Positions 7,029 through 15,245 are shown, numbered from the stretch's first letter. The stretch is DNA of 56,552 nt from Akkermansia muciniphila (GCA_945874145.1 CAMCFN010000021.1:1-56552), one strand, 5' to 3'. The notes: generated by a model from the letters alone, not told the origin. Program-made: numbers and translations.

Positions 7029-8594
7029 CTACTTCGCGAACTCCACCGCGCGGGTCTCGCGGATGACGGTCACGCGGATCTGGCCAGGATATTGCATCTC
7101 GTCCTCGATCTTGCGGCAGAGGTTCCGCGCGAGGGCGGTCGCCTGATCGTCCGTGATGACGTCGGGCTGGACGAAGACGCGCAACTCGCGGCCGGCTTGG
7201 ACGGCGTAACACTTGTCCACCCCGGGGAAGCTCAAGCCGATTTTCTCCAGGTTCTCCAACCGTTTCACGTAAGTGTCCATCGACTCCGAGCGTGCCCCGG
7301 GCCGGCTGGCACTCATGGCATCGGCGGCGCTTACCAGAATGCCCCAGAGGCAGGTGTGCGGCACTTCGTCGTGGTGCGCGGCGACGCCGTTGACGATGTC
7401 GGGCGTTTCACCAAGCCGTTGCAGGAACTCTGCACCGATCTTCGCATGCGAGCCTTCCATGTCCTGCTGGAGCGCCTTGCCAATGTCGTGCAGCAGCCCG
7501 GCGCGCTTCGCGGCCGCGACGTTCAAGCCAAGTTCCGCCGCCAGCAAACCGGTGAGATGAGCGACTTCCACGGAGTGATCGAGGACGTTCTGCGAGAAGC
7601 TCATGCGGAACCGGAGCTTGCCCAGCACCTGTGCGATGTCCTCGTGCAGCGGCGGCACGCCCGCGCGGAAGATCGCGTCCTCGCCGGCTTTGCGCACGTT
7701 TTCGTCCATCTCTTCCTTCACCTTCGCCACGACTTCCTCGATGCGCGTCGGGTGGATGCGTCCGTCGAGGATGAGCCGCTGCATTGCCTCGCGCGCAACC
7801 TCGCGACGCACCGGGTCAAAGCCTGAAAGCACGACCGCCCCGGGCGTGTCGTCGATGAGCACGGTCACGCCGGTCAGCGCCTCGAACGCCCGGATGTTGC
7901 GCCCTTCGCGGCCGATGATGCGGCCTTTGATCTCATCGCCCGTCAGCGTGATCGTGGCGGTGGTGGTCTCGTAAGTGTGCTGGGCGGCGTAGCGCTGGAT
8001 GGCGAGAGAGATAACGCGGCGAGCCTGCTCCTCCGACTTGTTCTTGGCGTCGGTCAGGATGCGCCGGGAAAGCTCATTGGCATCCCGCAACGCCGCCAGT
8101 TCGCACTCCTTCAGGAACTGCACCCGCGCTTCGGCTTCCGTGAGTTGCGCGACGTTGGCGAGCTGCTCGCGGCGGGCAAGGGCGAGGGCTTCGGCCTCGG
8201 TGCGGGCTTTCTCCAGCGCGCACTCGCGGGCATCGAGGGCGGCCTGCTGGGTTTGGATGCCCTTCTCGCGCTGGATGAAACCTTCGAGCTGCGTGTTGAT
8301 GAGCGTCTCCCGTTGCGCGAGCCGCTGCTCGGCCCCGGTGACTTCCTGCTGCCGCGTGACATAGGCCAGCTCGGCCTGGTTGCGGAGCTTGATGGCCTCC
8401 TCGTTTGCCGCCACCCGCGCCTCGCGCAAGAGCGCCTCGACCTCGCGTTCCGTGGCCGCCACCCGCTCCTTCCGTTGGGCTTCAATCTCCTGCTGCCGTG
8501 CGCGCTCCTGAAACCGGGTGAAGAGATAGCCCAGCATTGCGCCGAGGACAATCCAGCCGGCTTCGGGAAGACCAAATGCGGCGAACAAAGTCAT
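7029..8594 (-). CDS. rny: Ribonuclease Y
   Basis: A 521-residue membrane-tethered endoribonuclease that starts mRNA decay. In order: an N-terminal membrane helix (about residues 10-25, GWIVLGAMLGYLF); a long Glu/Arg/Ala coiled coil to about residue 200; a KH RNA-binding domain with GRIIGREGRNIRAFE (about 224-238); and an HD phosphohydrolase domain with DHSVEVAHL (H340) and LLHDIGKA (H369-D370), followed by AAHHDEVP. All key residues are present and the length fits the family. The start at ATG 8594 puts the membrane helix directly at the N-terminus, with a purine-rich GGAAGAG upstream. It lies downstream of the folate/rarA pair. Confidence 0.95.
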   Translation of the reverse strand: MTLFAAFGLPEAGWIVLGAMLGYLFTRFQERARQQEIEAQRKERVAATEREVEALLREARVAANEEAIKLRNQAELAYVTRQQEVTGAEQRLAQRETLINTQLEGFIQREKGIQTQQAALDARECALEKARTEAEALALARREQLANVAQLTEAEARVQFLKECELAALRDANELSRRILTDAKNKSEEQARRVISLAIQRYAAQHTYETTTATITLTGDEIKGRIIGREGRNIRAFEALTGVTVLIDDTPGAVVLSGFDPVRREVAREAMQRLILDGRIHPTRIEEVVAKVKEEMDENVRKAGEDAIFRAGVPPLHEDIAQVLGKLRFRMSFSQNVLDHSVEVAHLTGLLAAELGLNVAAAKRAGLLHDIGKALQQDMEGSHAKIGAEFLQRLGETPDIVNGVAAHHDEVPHTCLWGILVSAADAMSASRPGARSESMDTYVKRLENLEKIGLSFPGVDKCYAVQAGRELRVFVQPDVITDDQATALARNLCRKIEDEMQYPGQIRVTVIRETRAVEFAK

Positions 8595-8608
8595 GCGGGG
8601 AGACTCTT

Positions 8609-8683
8609 CCAACGGCCAGCGCCCCAATGCCCGGCACCACCGGACGCCCGGCGACCCTGTGGATGTCGAGCGTTGGCCGTTGG
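8609..8683. repeat. Inverted repeat upstream of rny (family CCAACGGCCA)
   Basis: CCAACGGCCAGCGC (8609-8622) faces GCGTTGGCCGTTGG (8670-8683) with a single mismatch around a loop of 47 bases. The right arm continues as ATGTTGGACG. It sits in the 141-base gap between the cyclo-ligase stop and the rny start and could end one transcript or affect rny leader folding. Confidence 0.65.
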
Positions 8684-8735
8684 ATGTTGGACGTGCTGCC
8701 GTTTCACTCTTGGTATGCTCTGCGTTCTCTCGCGG

Positions 8736-9320
8736 TTAACCCCGCTGCGCCGCCAGCCATCGGGTCGGCGTGACCACGGCATCTAATGGAACATCGTGTG
8801 CTTCACACGGGACTTCAGCCACGATTTGAAAGTCGAATGCCACGCCAATTTTCCTGCCGTCGAAACCGGCCAGCAGCCGGTCGTAATGTCCCTTGCCGCG
8901 CCCGAGGCGACGCCCACGAAGGTCGAAGCCTAGCCCCGGCACGAGCGCCAAGTCCAGCCGGTTCAACGGCACCATGGGACACGCGGCCACCGGCTCACGC
9001 ACTTGAAAGGGGCCGATGACCAGCTCGCGGGCGAGTTCGTGGATTTGCACGGCCTCATAGTGCTGCGTCGCTGGGTTGAAGCGCGGGAGGGCAAGCAGTT
9101 TGCCATCGGCGAGTGCAGCGGCCAGCAAGGGGGAAATGTCCGGCTCGCTGGGGAGTGGCAAGAAAAGGAGCACGGCGCGGGCGGCCTGCCAGACGGAGGC
9201 GTTGCGCACCTGCTCGCACAAGTTTGCCGCGGCGGGTGCGGAGCTGGCCAGCGAGTAAGCCTTCGACTCGGCACGCAACCGGGAGCGGAGGACGAGTTTG
9301 GCTTCGCCGGGGGAACTCAT
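8736..9320 (-). CDS. 5-formyltetrahydrofolate cyclo-ligase
   Basis: A 194-residue protein of the 5-FCL/MTHFS family, which uses ATP to close 5-formyl-THF to 5,10-methenyl-THF and so recycles a dead-end folate. Family marks: an N-terminal basic helix with KLVLRSRLRAES, central ALPRFN, LALVPGLGFDLRGRRLGRGKGHYDRLL (the strongly conserved substrate/ATP loop), IGVAFDFQIV, and the final VPLDAVVTPT. ATG 9320 overlaps the rarA stop (ATGA), so the two are translationally coupled. In-frame codons further upstream are glycine repeats inside rarA and are not used. A 6S RNA often neighbours this gene in proteobacteria; I saw no convincing one here. Confidence 0.92.
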   Translation of the reverse strand: MSSPGEAKLVLRSRLRAESKAYSLASSAPAAANLCEQVRNASVWQAARAVLLFLPLPSEPDISPLLAAALADGKLLALPRFNPATQHYEAVQIHELARELVIGPFQVREPVAACPMVPLNRLDLALVPGLGFDLRGRRLGRGKGHYDRLLAGFDGRKIGVAFDFQIVAEVPCEAHDVPLDAVVTPTRWLAAQRG

Positions 9321-10699
9321 GCCTTGCCCTTCGCCGCCTCCGCCGCCAGCGCCCGCCACTTCTCCACGCGCTCCTTGATCTTCTTCTCCACGCCCTGCTC
9401 GGTCGGCTCGTAGTAGCGACGGGTTTCCGTCAGGTAATTCTGCGCAACGAAGTGGCCCTCGCCGTCGTGGGCATACTGATAGCCTTGGCCGTGGCCCAAG
9501 CGCTTCGCGCCTGCGTAGCTGCCGTCGCGCAAGTGCTCCGGCACCGGCAGCGTGCGGCCCGAACGCACATCCTCCAGCGCCGCGTCAATCGCCTTGTAGG
9601 CGCTGTTGCTCTTGTTGGCGGTGGCGATGTAGATGGCCGCCTCCGCAATCGGAATTCGCGCCTCGGGCCACCCGACAAACTCCGCCGCCTGATGTGCGGC
9701 CTGCGCCAGCACCAGCGCCATCGGGTCCGCCAGGCCCACGTCCTCGGCGGCACAGATCAAAATGCGGCGTGTGATGAAGCGCGGGTCCTCGCCGGCGTGA
9801 ATCATCTTCGCCAGCCAGTAGAGCGCCGCATCCGGATCGCTTCCGCGCATGGACTTGATGAACGCGCTGATGGTGTCGTAGTGCGCATCACCGTCGCCGT
9901 CGTAAACAATGGCCTTCTTCTGAATGCACTGCTCGGCCACGTCCATCGTGATGCGGATGGTGCCATCAGACTCCGGCGCGGTGGTGAGCGCAGCGATTTC
10001 CAGCGAGTTGAGCGCCTTGCGCGCGTCGCCATCAGCCACCCGGGCCAGATGCTGCGCGGCTTCCTTCGCAATCTTGATTTTCAGGTAGCCGATGCCGCGC
10101 TCCGCATCCATCAGCGCGCGGGCCAGCAGGTCGAACAAGTCGCCCTCCGAGATCGGTTGCAGCTCAAAGATCTGCGAGCGCGAGACCAGCGGCGAGTTGA
10201 CGAAGAAGAACGGGTTGTGCGTGGTCGCGCCGATGAGCCGGATGACCCCGCTCTCGACATCGGGCAGCAGCACGTCCTGCTGCGACTTGTTGAAGCGGTG
10301 GATCTCATCCACGAACAACATCGTGGTCTGGCCGGTGTTTTCGAGCCGGTTCGCCGCGCCCTGCAACACCCGCCGCATGTCGGCCACGTTGGACTCGACC
10401 CCGCTGAGCCGCTCGAACTTGCACTTCGTCTGCCGGGCAATCACTTGCGCCAGCGAGGTTTTGCCGGTCCCGGGCGGCCCATAAAAGATCAGCGACTGGA
10501 TCCGGTCGGCCTCAATGGCGCGGCGCAACAGCATGCCGGGCGCGAGGATGTGCTGCTGGCCCACGTATTCGTCCAGGTTGCGCGGCCGCATGCGCTGCGC
10601 GAGCGGCGCGATCGAGGCGGGGTCTACACTCGGCGACTCCGAGGGTGTCGCCGACCCTGGCGGCGTCTCGGCTGAGGCGAACAAATCATCGCGCGGCAT
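9317..10699 (-). CDS. rarA: Replication-associated recombination protein A (RarA/MgsA AAA+ ATPase)
   Basis: A 460-residue clamp-loader-like AAA+ ATPase that acts at stalled replication forks. It shows Walker A GPPGTGKTS (about residues 74-82), Walker B FVDEIHRFNKSQQD, sensor I IGATTHNPFF, an arginine-finger region SPLVSRSQIFEL, and the RarA-specific C-terminal tetramerisation part (DGDAHYDTISAFIKSMRGSDPDAALYW, then EDVGLADP). The end, GYQYAHDGEGHFVAQNYL, is also standard. Length is normal. It is the first gene of a coupled pair with the folate cyclo-ligase, and a small gene starting at 10936 lies 12 bases upstream on the same strand. Confidence 0.96.
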   Translation of the reverse strand: MPRDDLFASAETPPGSATPSESPSVDPASIAPLAQRMRPRNLDEYVGQQHILAPGMLLRRAIEADRIQSLIFYGPPGTGKTSLAQVIARQTKCKFERLSGVESNVADMRRVLQGAANRLENTGQTTMLFVDEIHRFNKSQQDVLLPDVESGVIRLIGATTHNPFFFVNSPLVSRSQIFELQPISEGDLFDLLARALMDAERGIGYLKIKIAKEAAQHLARVADGDARKALNSLEIAALTTAPESDGTIRITMDVAEQCIQKKAIVYDGDGDAHYDTISAFIKSMRGSDPDAALYWLAKMIHAGEDPRFITRRILICAAEDVGLADPMALVLAQAAHQAAEFVGWPEARIPIAEAAIYIATANKSNSAYKAIDAALEDVRSGRTLPVPEHLRDGSYAGAKRLGHGQGYQYAHDGEGHFVAQNYLTETRRYYEPTEQGVEKKIKERVEKWRALAAEAAKGKA

Positions 10700-10711
10700 G
10701 GAGCGAACCTA

Positions 10712-10936
10712 TCAGCGCGGCGACGGCGCGGGAAGGGCCGAGCGCGCGCGGTCGGGCTGATGGGCGAAGACTGCGTCGTGTTGGAAGAGCGAGGCCCATT
10801 CCAACGCGTCCGCGCGGTCAGCGGCCGAACCGCCATGCAATTCGTAGCGCCCATTGCGCGCCTGGTGGAGGGTGGCGGTGCCGAAACTGGCGACGGTTTC
10901 GCTGCTGGCGCTCCAGAGGGAGAGAAGATTTTTCAC
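10712..10936 (-). CDS. Small conserved protein of unknown function (GTG start)
   Basis: A 74-codon frame starting at GTG 10936: MKNLLSLWSASSETVASFG, then TATLHQARNGRYELHGGS and ADRADALEWASLFQHDAVF. The patterned alternation of strand (FGTATL, GRYELHGG) and helix (AADRADALEWASLF) looks like a real small domain and not antisense noise. It ends 12 bases before rarA, in the same direction, which suggests co-transcription. No signal peptide or known motif is visible. An ATG-initiated longer version would begin in unlikely sequence at 11068. Confidence 0.5.
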   Translation of the reverse strand: MKNLLSLWSASSETVASFGTATLHQARNGRYELHGGSAADRADALEWASLFQHDAVFAHQPDRARSALPAPSPR

Positions 10937-11046
10937 ACGCGCAGTCTGCCGGCCCCGGTGGGACATCCGCTGTCCGCGCAGGGATTCACGACAATGTAAC
11001 CGCCCCGGCACGAGCGGCCCATGTGGGCGTGGTCCAATATGCAGCG

Positions 11047-11850
11047 ATGGCCAATTCGCTCCGGGCAACTCTCGTCGGCAATGCGCCGGCCGCCGCCGCT
11101 CGACCGCCGCTGCTCACGGTGCGAGAGATCGTGCGCACCCCGATGCCCTACAAGGCCGGGCGCCCCCTCGCCCGAAGTGTTATTCGCGGACTGCTGCTGG
11201 CGTTCGGTGGCTGCATCGTCCGCGTGCGCGGGCTAGAGCGAATCGCGGCGGAACACGACCCGTTCATCCTCGCGCTGAACCACAGCACTAAGCTGGAATC
11301 GCTGTTTCTGCCGGCGTTTCTGCTGCACACACGCGCGGGCAAGCCGCTGCATTTCATCGCGGACTGGAATCTTAAGCTCGTCCCCGGCATCGCGTGCCTC
11401 TACCGCGCTGGCGATGTCATCACGCTGGACCGCAAGCCCGCGCGTCCACGCTTCCTGAACGTCCTGCGCCCGCTGCTCACGGATCGCGTGCCGGCATTCA
11501 CACGCGCGGCGGAACGGCTGAGAGCGGGTGCGTCGGTGGGCATCTTCCCGGAGGGGACAACGAACCGTGACCCCCGCCGGCTGCTGCGCGGGTTCAACGG
11601 AGCGGCCAGGTTGTCGCTGCAAAGCGGCGTGCCAATCATCCCCGCTGGCGTGCGCTTTCCGCAGCATCAGGACGGGACGCGCATCCCGGAACTCGCGCCG
11701 ATGGAAATCGAGTTTGGTGAACCGATCGTCCCGCCCGCCAAGCCCAACCTGACGGCCTCCGCCGTCCGCGCGTGGCACGGGTGCGTGATGCAGGAAATTG
11801 CCCGTATTTCTGGAAAAACCTGGTCAAACGAAAGGAAACCTCATGCTTAG
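11047..11850 (+). CDS. PlsC-like lysophospholipid/1-acylglycerol acyltransferase with HX4E motif
   Basis: A 267-residue acyltransferase of the PlsC/LPLAT fold. The acceptor motif is NHSTKLES with H79 and E84, so the usual HX4D reads HX4E. The second block FPEGTTNRD (167-175) and the VPIIPAGVRFP strand match the family. A hydrophobic stretch (SVIRGLLLAFGGCIV, about 44-58) suggests membrane association. It presumably transfers an acyl chain from ACP or CoA to a lipid hydroxyl. Its last eight bases overlap the start of the FeeM-like N-acyltransferase, so the two are co-expressed and probably act in sequence, as OlsB and OlsA do. ATG 11047 chosen; upstream in-frame codons are low-complexity. Confidence 0.82.
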   Translation: MANSLRATLVGNAPAAAARPPLLTVREIVRTPMPYKAGRPLARSVIRGLLLAFGGCIVRVRGLERIAAEHDPFILALNHSTKLESLFLPAFLLHTRAGKPLHFIADWNLKLVPGIACLYRAGDVITLDRKPARPRFLNVLRPLLTDRVPAFTRAAERLRAGASVGIFPEGTTNRDPRRLLRGFNGAARLSLQSGVPIIPAGVRFPQHQDGTRIPELAPMEIEFGEPIVPPAKPNLTASAVRAWHGCVMQEIARISGKTWSNERKPHA

Positions 11851-12550
11851 TCTCAGTCGAATCACCGTCGTCCCAGTCATCTCCGAATGTGAGCGTCAGG
11901 AGGCCATTCAAGTCCTCCGTGCCACCTATGAGCGGGAGAAGGGCTGGCTGGCGGACGGCAACCTGGCCTTTTCGCCCGACGACCTCGACCGCTTCGATGT
12001 GGCGTGGTTCCTCGCCCGCCGCAACCGCGAACCGGTGGGCGTGCTGCGCGTGCTGTTCAACCCACCCTTGGGCACCTATGCCCAGTATGGTTTCAAGCCC
12101 ATTGCCGGCGCGGCCTTCGACGTCACCGAGTTTGTGAAGCGAAGCCGCGTGGCGGAGATCGGGCGATTCGCCGTGCTGCCCGAGCACCGAAAGAATCACT
12201 ACATCGCCGCCTCGCTCATGCGCGCCGCCGTGCAGGACACCGTGGAGCGCGGCTTCACCCACTACGTCACGGACATCTTCGAGGGTGAGAAGCACAGCCC
12301 GTATCTGTTTCACACGCGGGTCATGGGCTTTGAGCCGGTGGCCACCCATGAGGTCGGCGAGTTGAACTGCCCGAACCGCCGCGTGACCATGGTGCTCGAT
12401 TTGCCGGCGGCCTATCGCCGGCTGCGCCGCACCGGGGGCTGGCTGTTCCGCTACCTCACCGCTGATTGGAGTGAGACCTTACACCGTCGGCTAGCCAGTC
12501 CCGTCGCGCCGGTCAGCGCCCCCCAATGCGCCGAGCCCGTGCTGGCGTAA
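11843..12550 (+). CDS. GNAT-fold N-acyltransferase, FeeM/acyl-amino-acid synthase-like
   Basis: A 235-residue protein. Residues 40-200 follow the fold shared by autoinducer synthases and FeeM: VAWFLARRNREPVGVLRVLFN, then RVAEIGRFAVLPEHRKNHYIAASLMRAA, then FTHYVTDIFEGEKHSPYLFHTRVMGFEPV. FeeM-type enzymes join acyl-ACP to an amino acid to make N-acyl amino acids. ATG 11843 is supported by AAAGGA seven bases upstream and by an 8-base overlap with the preceding acyltransferase gene. The pairing of an N-acyl and an O-acyltransferase mirrors the olsB-olsA operon 2 kb away. The amino acid used cannot be told from sequence; a plain acetyltransferase is the alternative. Confidence 0.65.
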   Translation: MLSLSRITVVPVISECERQEAIQVLRATYEREKGWLADGNLAFSPDDLDRFDVAWFLARRNREPVGVLRVLFNPPLGTYAQYGFKPIAGAAFDVTEFVKRSRVAEIGRFAVLPEHRKNHYIAASLMRAAVQDTVERGFTHYVTDIFEGEKHSPYLFHTRVMGFEPVATHEVGELNCPNRRVTMVLDLPAAYRRLRRTGGWLFRYLTADWSETLHRRLASPVAPVSAPQCAEPVLA

Positions 12551-12567
12551 TCCAACCCCGCAAAAAT

Positions 12568-12939
12568 ATGGCTGAAGCGCTACTCGACTGGCCTATGACC
12601 CCCGTTCCACTCCGGGTCAGCTCCCCCTGCTTTCGCGACCAGGCGATGGCACAGTGGGACTGTGATGAACCCACGTATCGCCGCCGCGTCTTATGGCGCG
12701 CCTTGCCCCGCGTGTCTCTGCCCTTGGCCGCACTGGTCTGGCTGGTCCGCCGCTCATACTTCGCGCGCGACTTTGAGCTCATTCACGAGCTGGGCCAGAC
12801 CCGCGACGCCACCGAGTTTCACTACCTCGTTGAGCAGTTCCGCGACGAAGCGATTCGCACCGGCGGCTGGGGACGCAACGTGTTGCGCCTGCGCGTCTCG
12901 GGCCGGCGCTTACGGCGGCTGCGCTGGGAACTGCGCTGA
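12568..12939 (+). CDS. Hypothetical protein, possible amphipathic membrane-associated
   Basis: A 123-residue product if ATG 12568 is used. The best-looking part runs from MAQWDCDEPTYRRRVLWRAL through SLPLAALVWLVRRSYFARDFELIHELGQ to EFHYLVEQFRDEAIRTGGWG and ends in a very basic tail (LRVSGRRLRRLRWELR). There is one short hydrophobic stretch (LPLAALVWLV). It follows the FeeM-like gene by 17 bases on the same strand, so it probably belongs to that operon. I recognise no family. Downstream ATGs at 12595 and 12646 are possible starts. Confidence 0.6.
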   Translation: MAEALLDWPMTPVPLRVSSPCFRDQAMAQWDCDEPTYRRRVLWRALPRVSLPLAALVWLVRRSYFARDFELIHELGQTRDATEFHYLVEQFRDEAIRTGGWGRNVLRLRVSGRRLRRLRWELR

Positions 12940-12975
12940 AACTTGGGCCCAGCGCCCGCCGCACGTGGCACCAAA

Positions 12976-12992
12976 TGTCACATAAACGTCGG
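12976..12992 (+). promoter_or_regulatory. Pho-box-like 11-base direct repeat (two units)
   Basis: TGTCAC (12976-12981) and CGTCGG (12987-12992) are spaced exactly 11 bases apart, 24 bases before the ATG at 13016. The unit and spacing resemble the E. coli PhoB box. The second unit is imperfect and no clear -10 follows, so this is a suggestion only. Confidence 0.3.
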
Positions 12993-13015
12993 TTGACCGG
13001 GAACGCATCCAGTTT

Positions 13016-13456
13016 ATGAAATCAGCCATGACCGAACTCCAAAAACTCGCCCGCGCCGTCGCATCTGCCCGCGAAGTGGCGCATCATGCGAAACTCGAAC
13101 TCGCGGCGGCCACCACGCAGGCCACCGCATTGACTGCGGCCGCGAAGCAAGCCAAGGCCGCAGTGAAGACCGCACGCAAGCAGGCCAAGGCCGCCAAGCA
13201 CGCCGCCAAATCAGCCAAGGCGCTGGCGGCAACGGCGGCGCAGGTCTTCAACAAGGCCGCCAAGAAGGCGTTGAAACTGGAACACACTTTCGGGGAGTTG
13301 CGGCGGCAACGGCAGCCGACGAAGGAGAAGACCCGCGCCGCAAGCTCCAAGAACCCGGCACGTCCAGCGGTGCAAAAGCCGAAATCGGTGAAGCCATTGG
13401 CCGCCGCGTCCGTGGATGATCCCACAGCCGTTCCTGCCGTGACTCCGGCAAGCTGA
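13016..13456 (+). CDS. Alanine/lysine-rich histone H1-like protein
   Basis: A 146-residue, strongly basic, low-complexity protein. Residues 10-85 are an almost unbroken Ala/Lys/Gln/Thr helix (AAAKQAKAAVKTARKQAKAAK and similar). The C-terminal third is Lys/Pro/Ala-rich (RPAVQKPKSVKPLAAASVDD), like the disordered tail of H1-type nucleoid proteins. It could bind DNA non-specifically; no DNA-binding data can be inferred beyond composition. ATG 13016 or ATG 13028 could be the start. It stands alone between the acyltransferase operon and the convergent olsA, with a Pho-box-like repeat just upstream. Confidence 0.6.
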   Translation: MKSAMTELQKLARAVASAREVAHHAKLELAAATTQATALTAAAKQAKAAVKTARKQAKAAKHAAKSAKALAATAAQVFNKAAKKALKLEHTFGELRRQRQPTKEKTRAASSKNPARPAVQKPKSVKPLAAASVDDPTAVPAVTPAS

Positions 13457-13469
13457 GGCTTGGGCGGGG

Positions 13470-14273
13470 CTATGACCGTCGCGCTGTTTCAGCCAGACAC
13501 GGTCTTGGCTGCAACCCTTGCTGATGGCTTGGCCTGCCAAGTTGAATCACCGCCTGATGCAGTTCACGGGCCAGGGCCTTCCGGTTGGGATTTCGCAACG
13601 GCGCTCCGAAGTGGACGATGGCACGAACGCGGCGTTTCCTCAGGAGATTGAGAAAGTGCGGGAGGAACGTCATGTCACGCCAATAGGCGACTTCATCCTC
13701 CACTGAGCCGTCCGCCACCTCGTAGCCAATCCACGCCGGTGTGACCGGCCAGCCGTGCTGCGCGGCCGGCGCAAACAGGGAGCTATGAAACGGAAGGACG
13801 TGGTCGCCACCGGTGCTCGTGCCTTCCGGGAACATCGTGAGCACGACGCCTTCCTCGACCATCGCCACAAACTCCGGCCCGAGGTCCGCCACGTCTGCGC
13901 GCCGCTCGCGGTTCACAAACAGCGCGCCGCTGGCCCGGGCAATCTGGCCCACGAGCGGCCAGTGACGCACCTCGGCCTTCGAGAGAAACACCATCTCCGT
14001 CGCCGCCGTGAGCGCGAGCATGTCGAGATAGCTGACGTGGTTGCAGACCAGCATCCCGCCGTCCGGCGCACGGCCGTGCAACTCGACTTCAACGCCAATG
14101 AGGGATCGGACGCACGCGCTCCAGCGGCGCAGCCAGCGGGCGCGCCGCGTGGCGGGCGGGAGTTTCCGCTCCGTGAGTGCGAGCCAGGCCGCGTGCAACA
14201 GCGCGAGACTGGCCACGCCGAGGAAGAGGCCAAAGCGCCACGCCGAGCGAAGGATGGAAAGCGGATGTTTCAT
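13470..14273 (-). CDS. olsA: 1-acyl-sn-glycerol-3-phosphate/lyso-ornithine lipid acyltransferase (OlsA-like)
   Basis: A 267-residue LPLAT protein with an N-terminal membrane helix (FGLFLGVASLALLHAAWLA, about 14-32), the intact HX4D motif NHVSYLD (H79, D84), and FPEGTSTGGDHV (148-159). In ornithine-lipid synthesis OlsA adds the second acyl chain, from acyl-ACP, to the 3-hydroxyl of lyso-ornithine lipid. The assignment to OlsA instead of PlsC rests on context: its ATG lies two bases after the stop of an OlsB-like gene (TGAGCATG), a two-gene layout known for ornithine-lipid loci. The enzyme could also serve phosphatidic acid synthesis. Confidence 0.82.
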   Translation of the reverse strand: MKHPLSILRSAWRFGLFLGVASLALLHAAWLALTERKLPPATRRARWLRRWSACVRSLIGVEVELHGRAPDGGMLVCNHVSYLDMLALTAATEMVFLSKAEVRHWPLVGQIARASGALFVNRERRADVADLGPEFVAMVEEGVVLTMFPEGTSTGGDHVLPFHSSLFAPAAQHGWPVTPAWIGYEVADGSVEDEVAYWRDMTFLPHFLNLLRKRRVRAIVHFGAPLRNPNRKALARELHQAVIQLGRPSHQQGLQPRPCLAETARRS

Positions 14274-14275
14274 GC

Positions 14276-15049
14276 TCAGGCCAGTGCGTTGGACGGCAAC
14301 TCTTCCAAGTCCATGACGGTGAGGAAATCAATCGTTCGGAACTCCCGGTCCAGCGCGGGCGGACCGCAGATTTTCGCACCCAGTGAGAAATAGCCGGAGA
14401 GCAGCCGGGGCAGGCGGACCGGTTCCACGGCGATTTGATCAAGCGGGCAGTGAAAGGCGGGCAGCGGTCGCGTGCGCCATGGCTCCGGGGCGAGGTGGAT
14501 GCGCATGAGCTGCGAATAGGCTCCCGCGCCGACGGCCGGATCAACCGTGGGCAGCGAGCTGCACCCGACCAAATAGCGGCCACCCCGTTCACGGGCGTAG
14601 TGGACGACGCCTTGCCAGAGCAACGACAGCACGCCGACGTTCCGGTGCTGGCTGTGAACACAGGCGCGGCCCAGCTCCACGAGTTGCGCGCCAAAGCTGG
14701 CCAGCGGGCTGAAGTCGAATTCTCCCGCGCTGTAAAAGCCACGGTGCGCCGCCGCCATCGTGCCGGTCTGCACGCGATAAGTTCCTACGATGTCGCCGGT
14801 GGCCCGGTCCTCGACGACGAGATGGTCGCAGACCTCATCGAACGGATCAGCGTCACGGCAGGTGGCGTAACTGGCTTCGAGGCCCTCGTTCAACTCCAAG
14901 TTGAAGACGAGGAAGCGCAGCGTCTGGGCGGCCAGCAGATCGGCCCGGTCGCGCGCCAGGCGGAGCTGGTAGCGGGCGGCAAGGCCACCACGCGCAAGCA
15001 CGCGGGCACCAAGGTTGACGGATTTGGGTGGGAGCAGGGTTGCATTCAT
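14276..15049 (-). CDS. olsB: Ornithine N-acyltransferase (OlsB-like, hemolysin-type GNAT)
   Basis: A 257-residue member of the Acetyltransf_5/hemolysin-like family. Features: RYQLRLARDRADLLAAQTLRFLVFN at the start of the domain, DPFDEVCDHLVVEDRATGDIVGTYRV, the characteristic VELGRACVHSQHRNVGVLSLLW, and YLVGCSSLPTVD. OlsB joins a 3-hydroxyacyl chain from ACP to the alpha-amino group of ornithine, giving lyso-ornithine lipid. It is followed at once by the olsA-like gene, so the pair can make the complete phosphorus-free lipid. ATG 15049 chosen because the 38 in-frame codons upstream are His/Arg-rich and not family-like. A Pho-box-like repeat lies about 200 bases upstream. Confidence 0.8.
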   Translation of the reverse strand: MNATLLPPKSVNLGARVLARGGLAARYQLRLARDRADLLAAQTLRFLVFNLELNEGLEASYATCRDADPFDEVCDHLVVEDRATGDIVGTYRVQTGTMAAAHRGFYSAGEFDFSPLASFGAQLVELGRACVHSQHRNVGVLSLLWQGVVHYARERGGRYLVGCSSLPTVDPAVGAGAYSQLMRIHLAPEPWRTRPLPAFHCPLDQIAVEPVRLPRLLSGYFSLGAKICGPPALDREFRTIDFLTVMDLEELPSNALA

Positions 15050-15245
15050 GAGCCGGAGGTTGGGTCGGAACAGCGACCGGGCGTGAATCGGAAGATTTTC
15101 GCCCGGACATACGCCCTTGTGATGGTGGCGCTGGGGATGACAATGAGTCTCACCACGCAGCATGTAGCGGAACGGCGGCGTGGTTGAACAGGTGTCAATT
15201 GCAACTTCGCGGCGACGGAACCGTGACGGCGTCCGCAGGCGGTGA

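Noticed and set aside
8595..8735. Possible 6S RNA next to the folate cyclo-ligase gene
   Set aside because: The known proteobacterial neighbourhood prompted a look, but the 141-base gap holds an inverted repeat and lacks the long open-bubble hairpin with conserved closing stems.
13400..13470. Treating the H1-like gene as noise because it is low-complexity
   Set aside because: The opposite frames are broken up, the Ala/Lys periodicity is regular and the frame ends cleanly before the convergent olsA stop, so it was kept as a probable gene.
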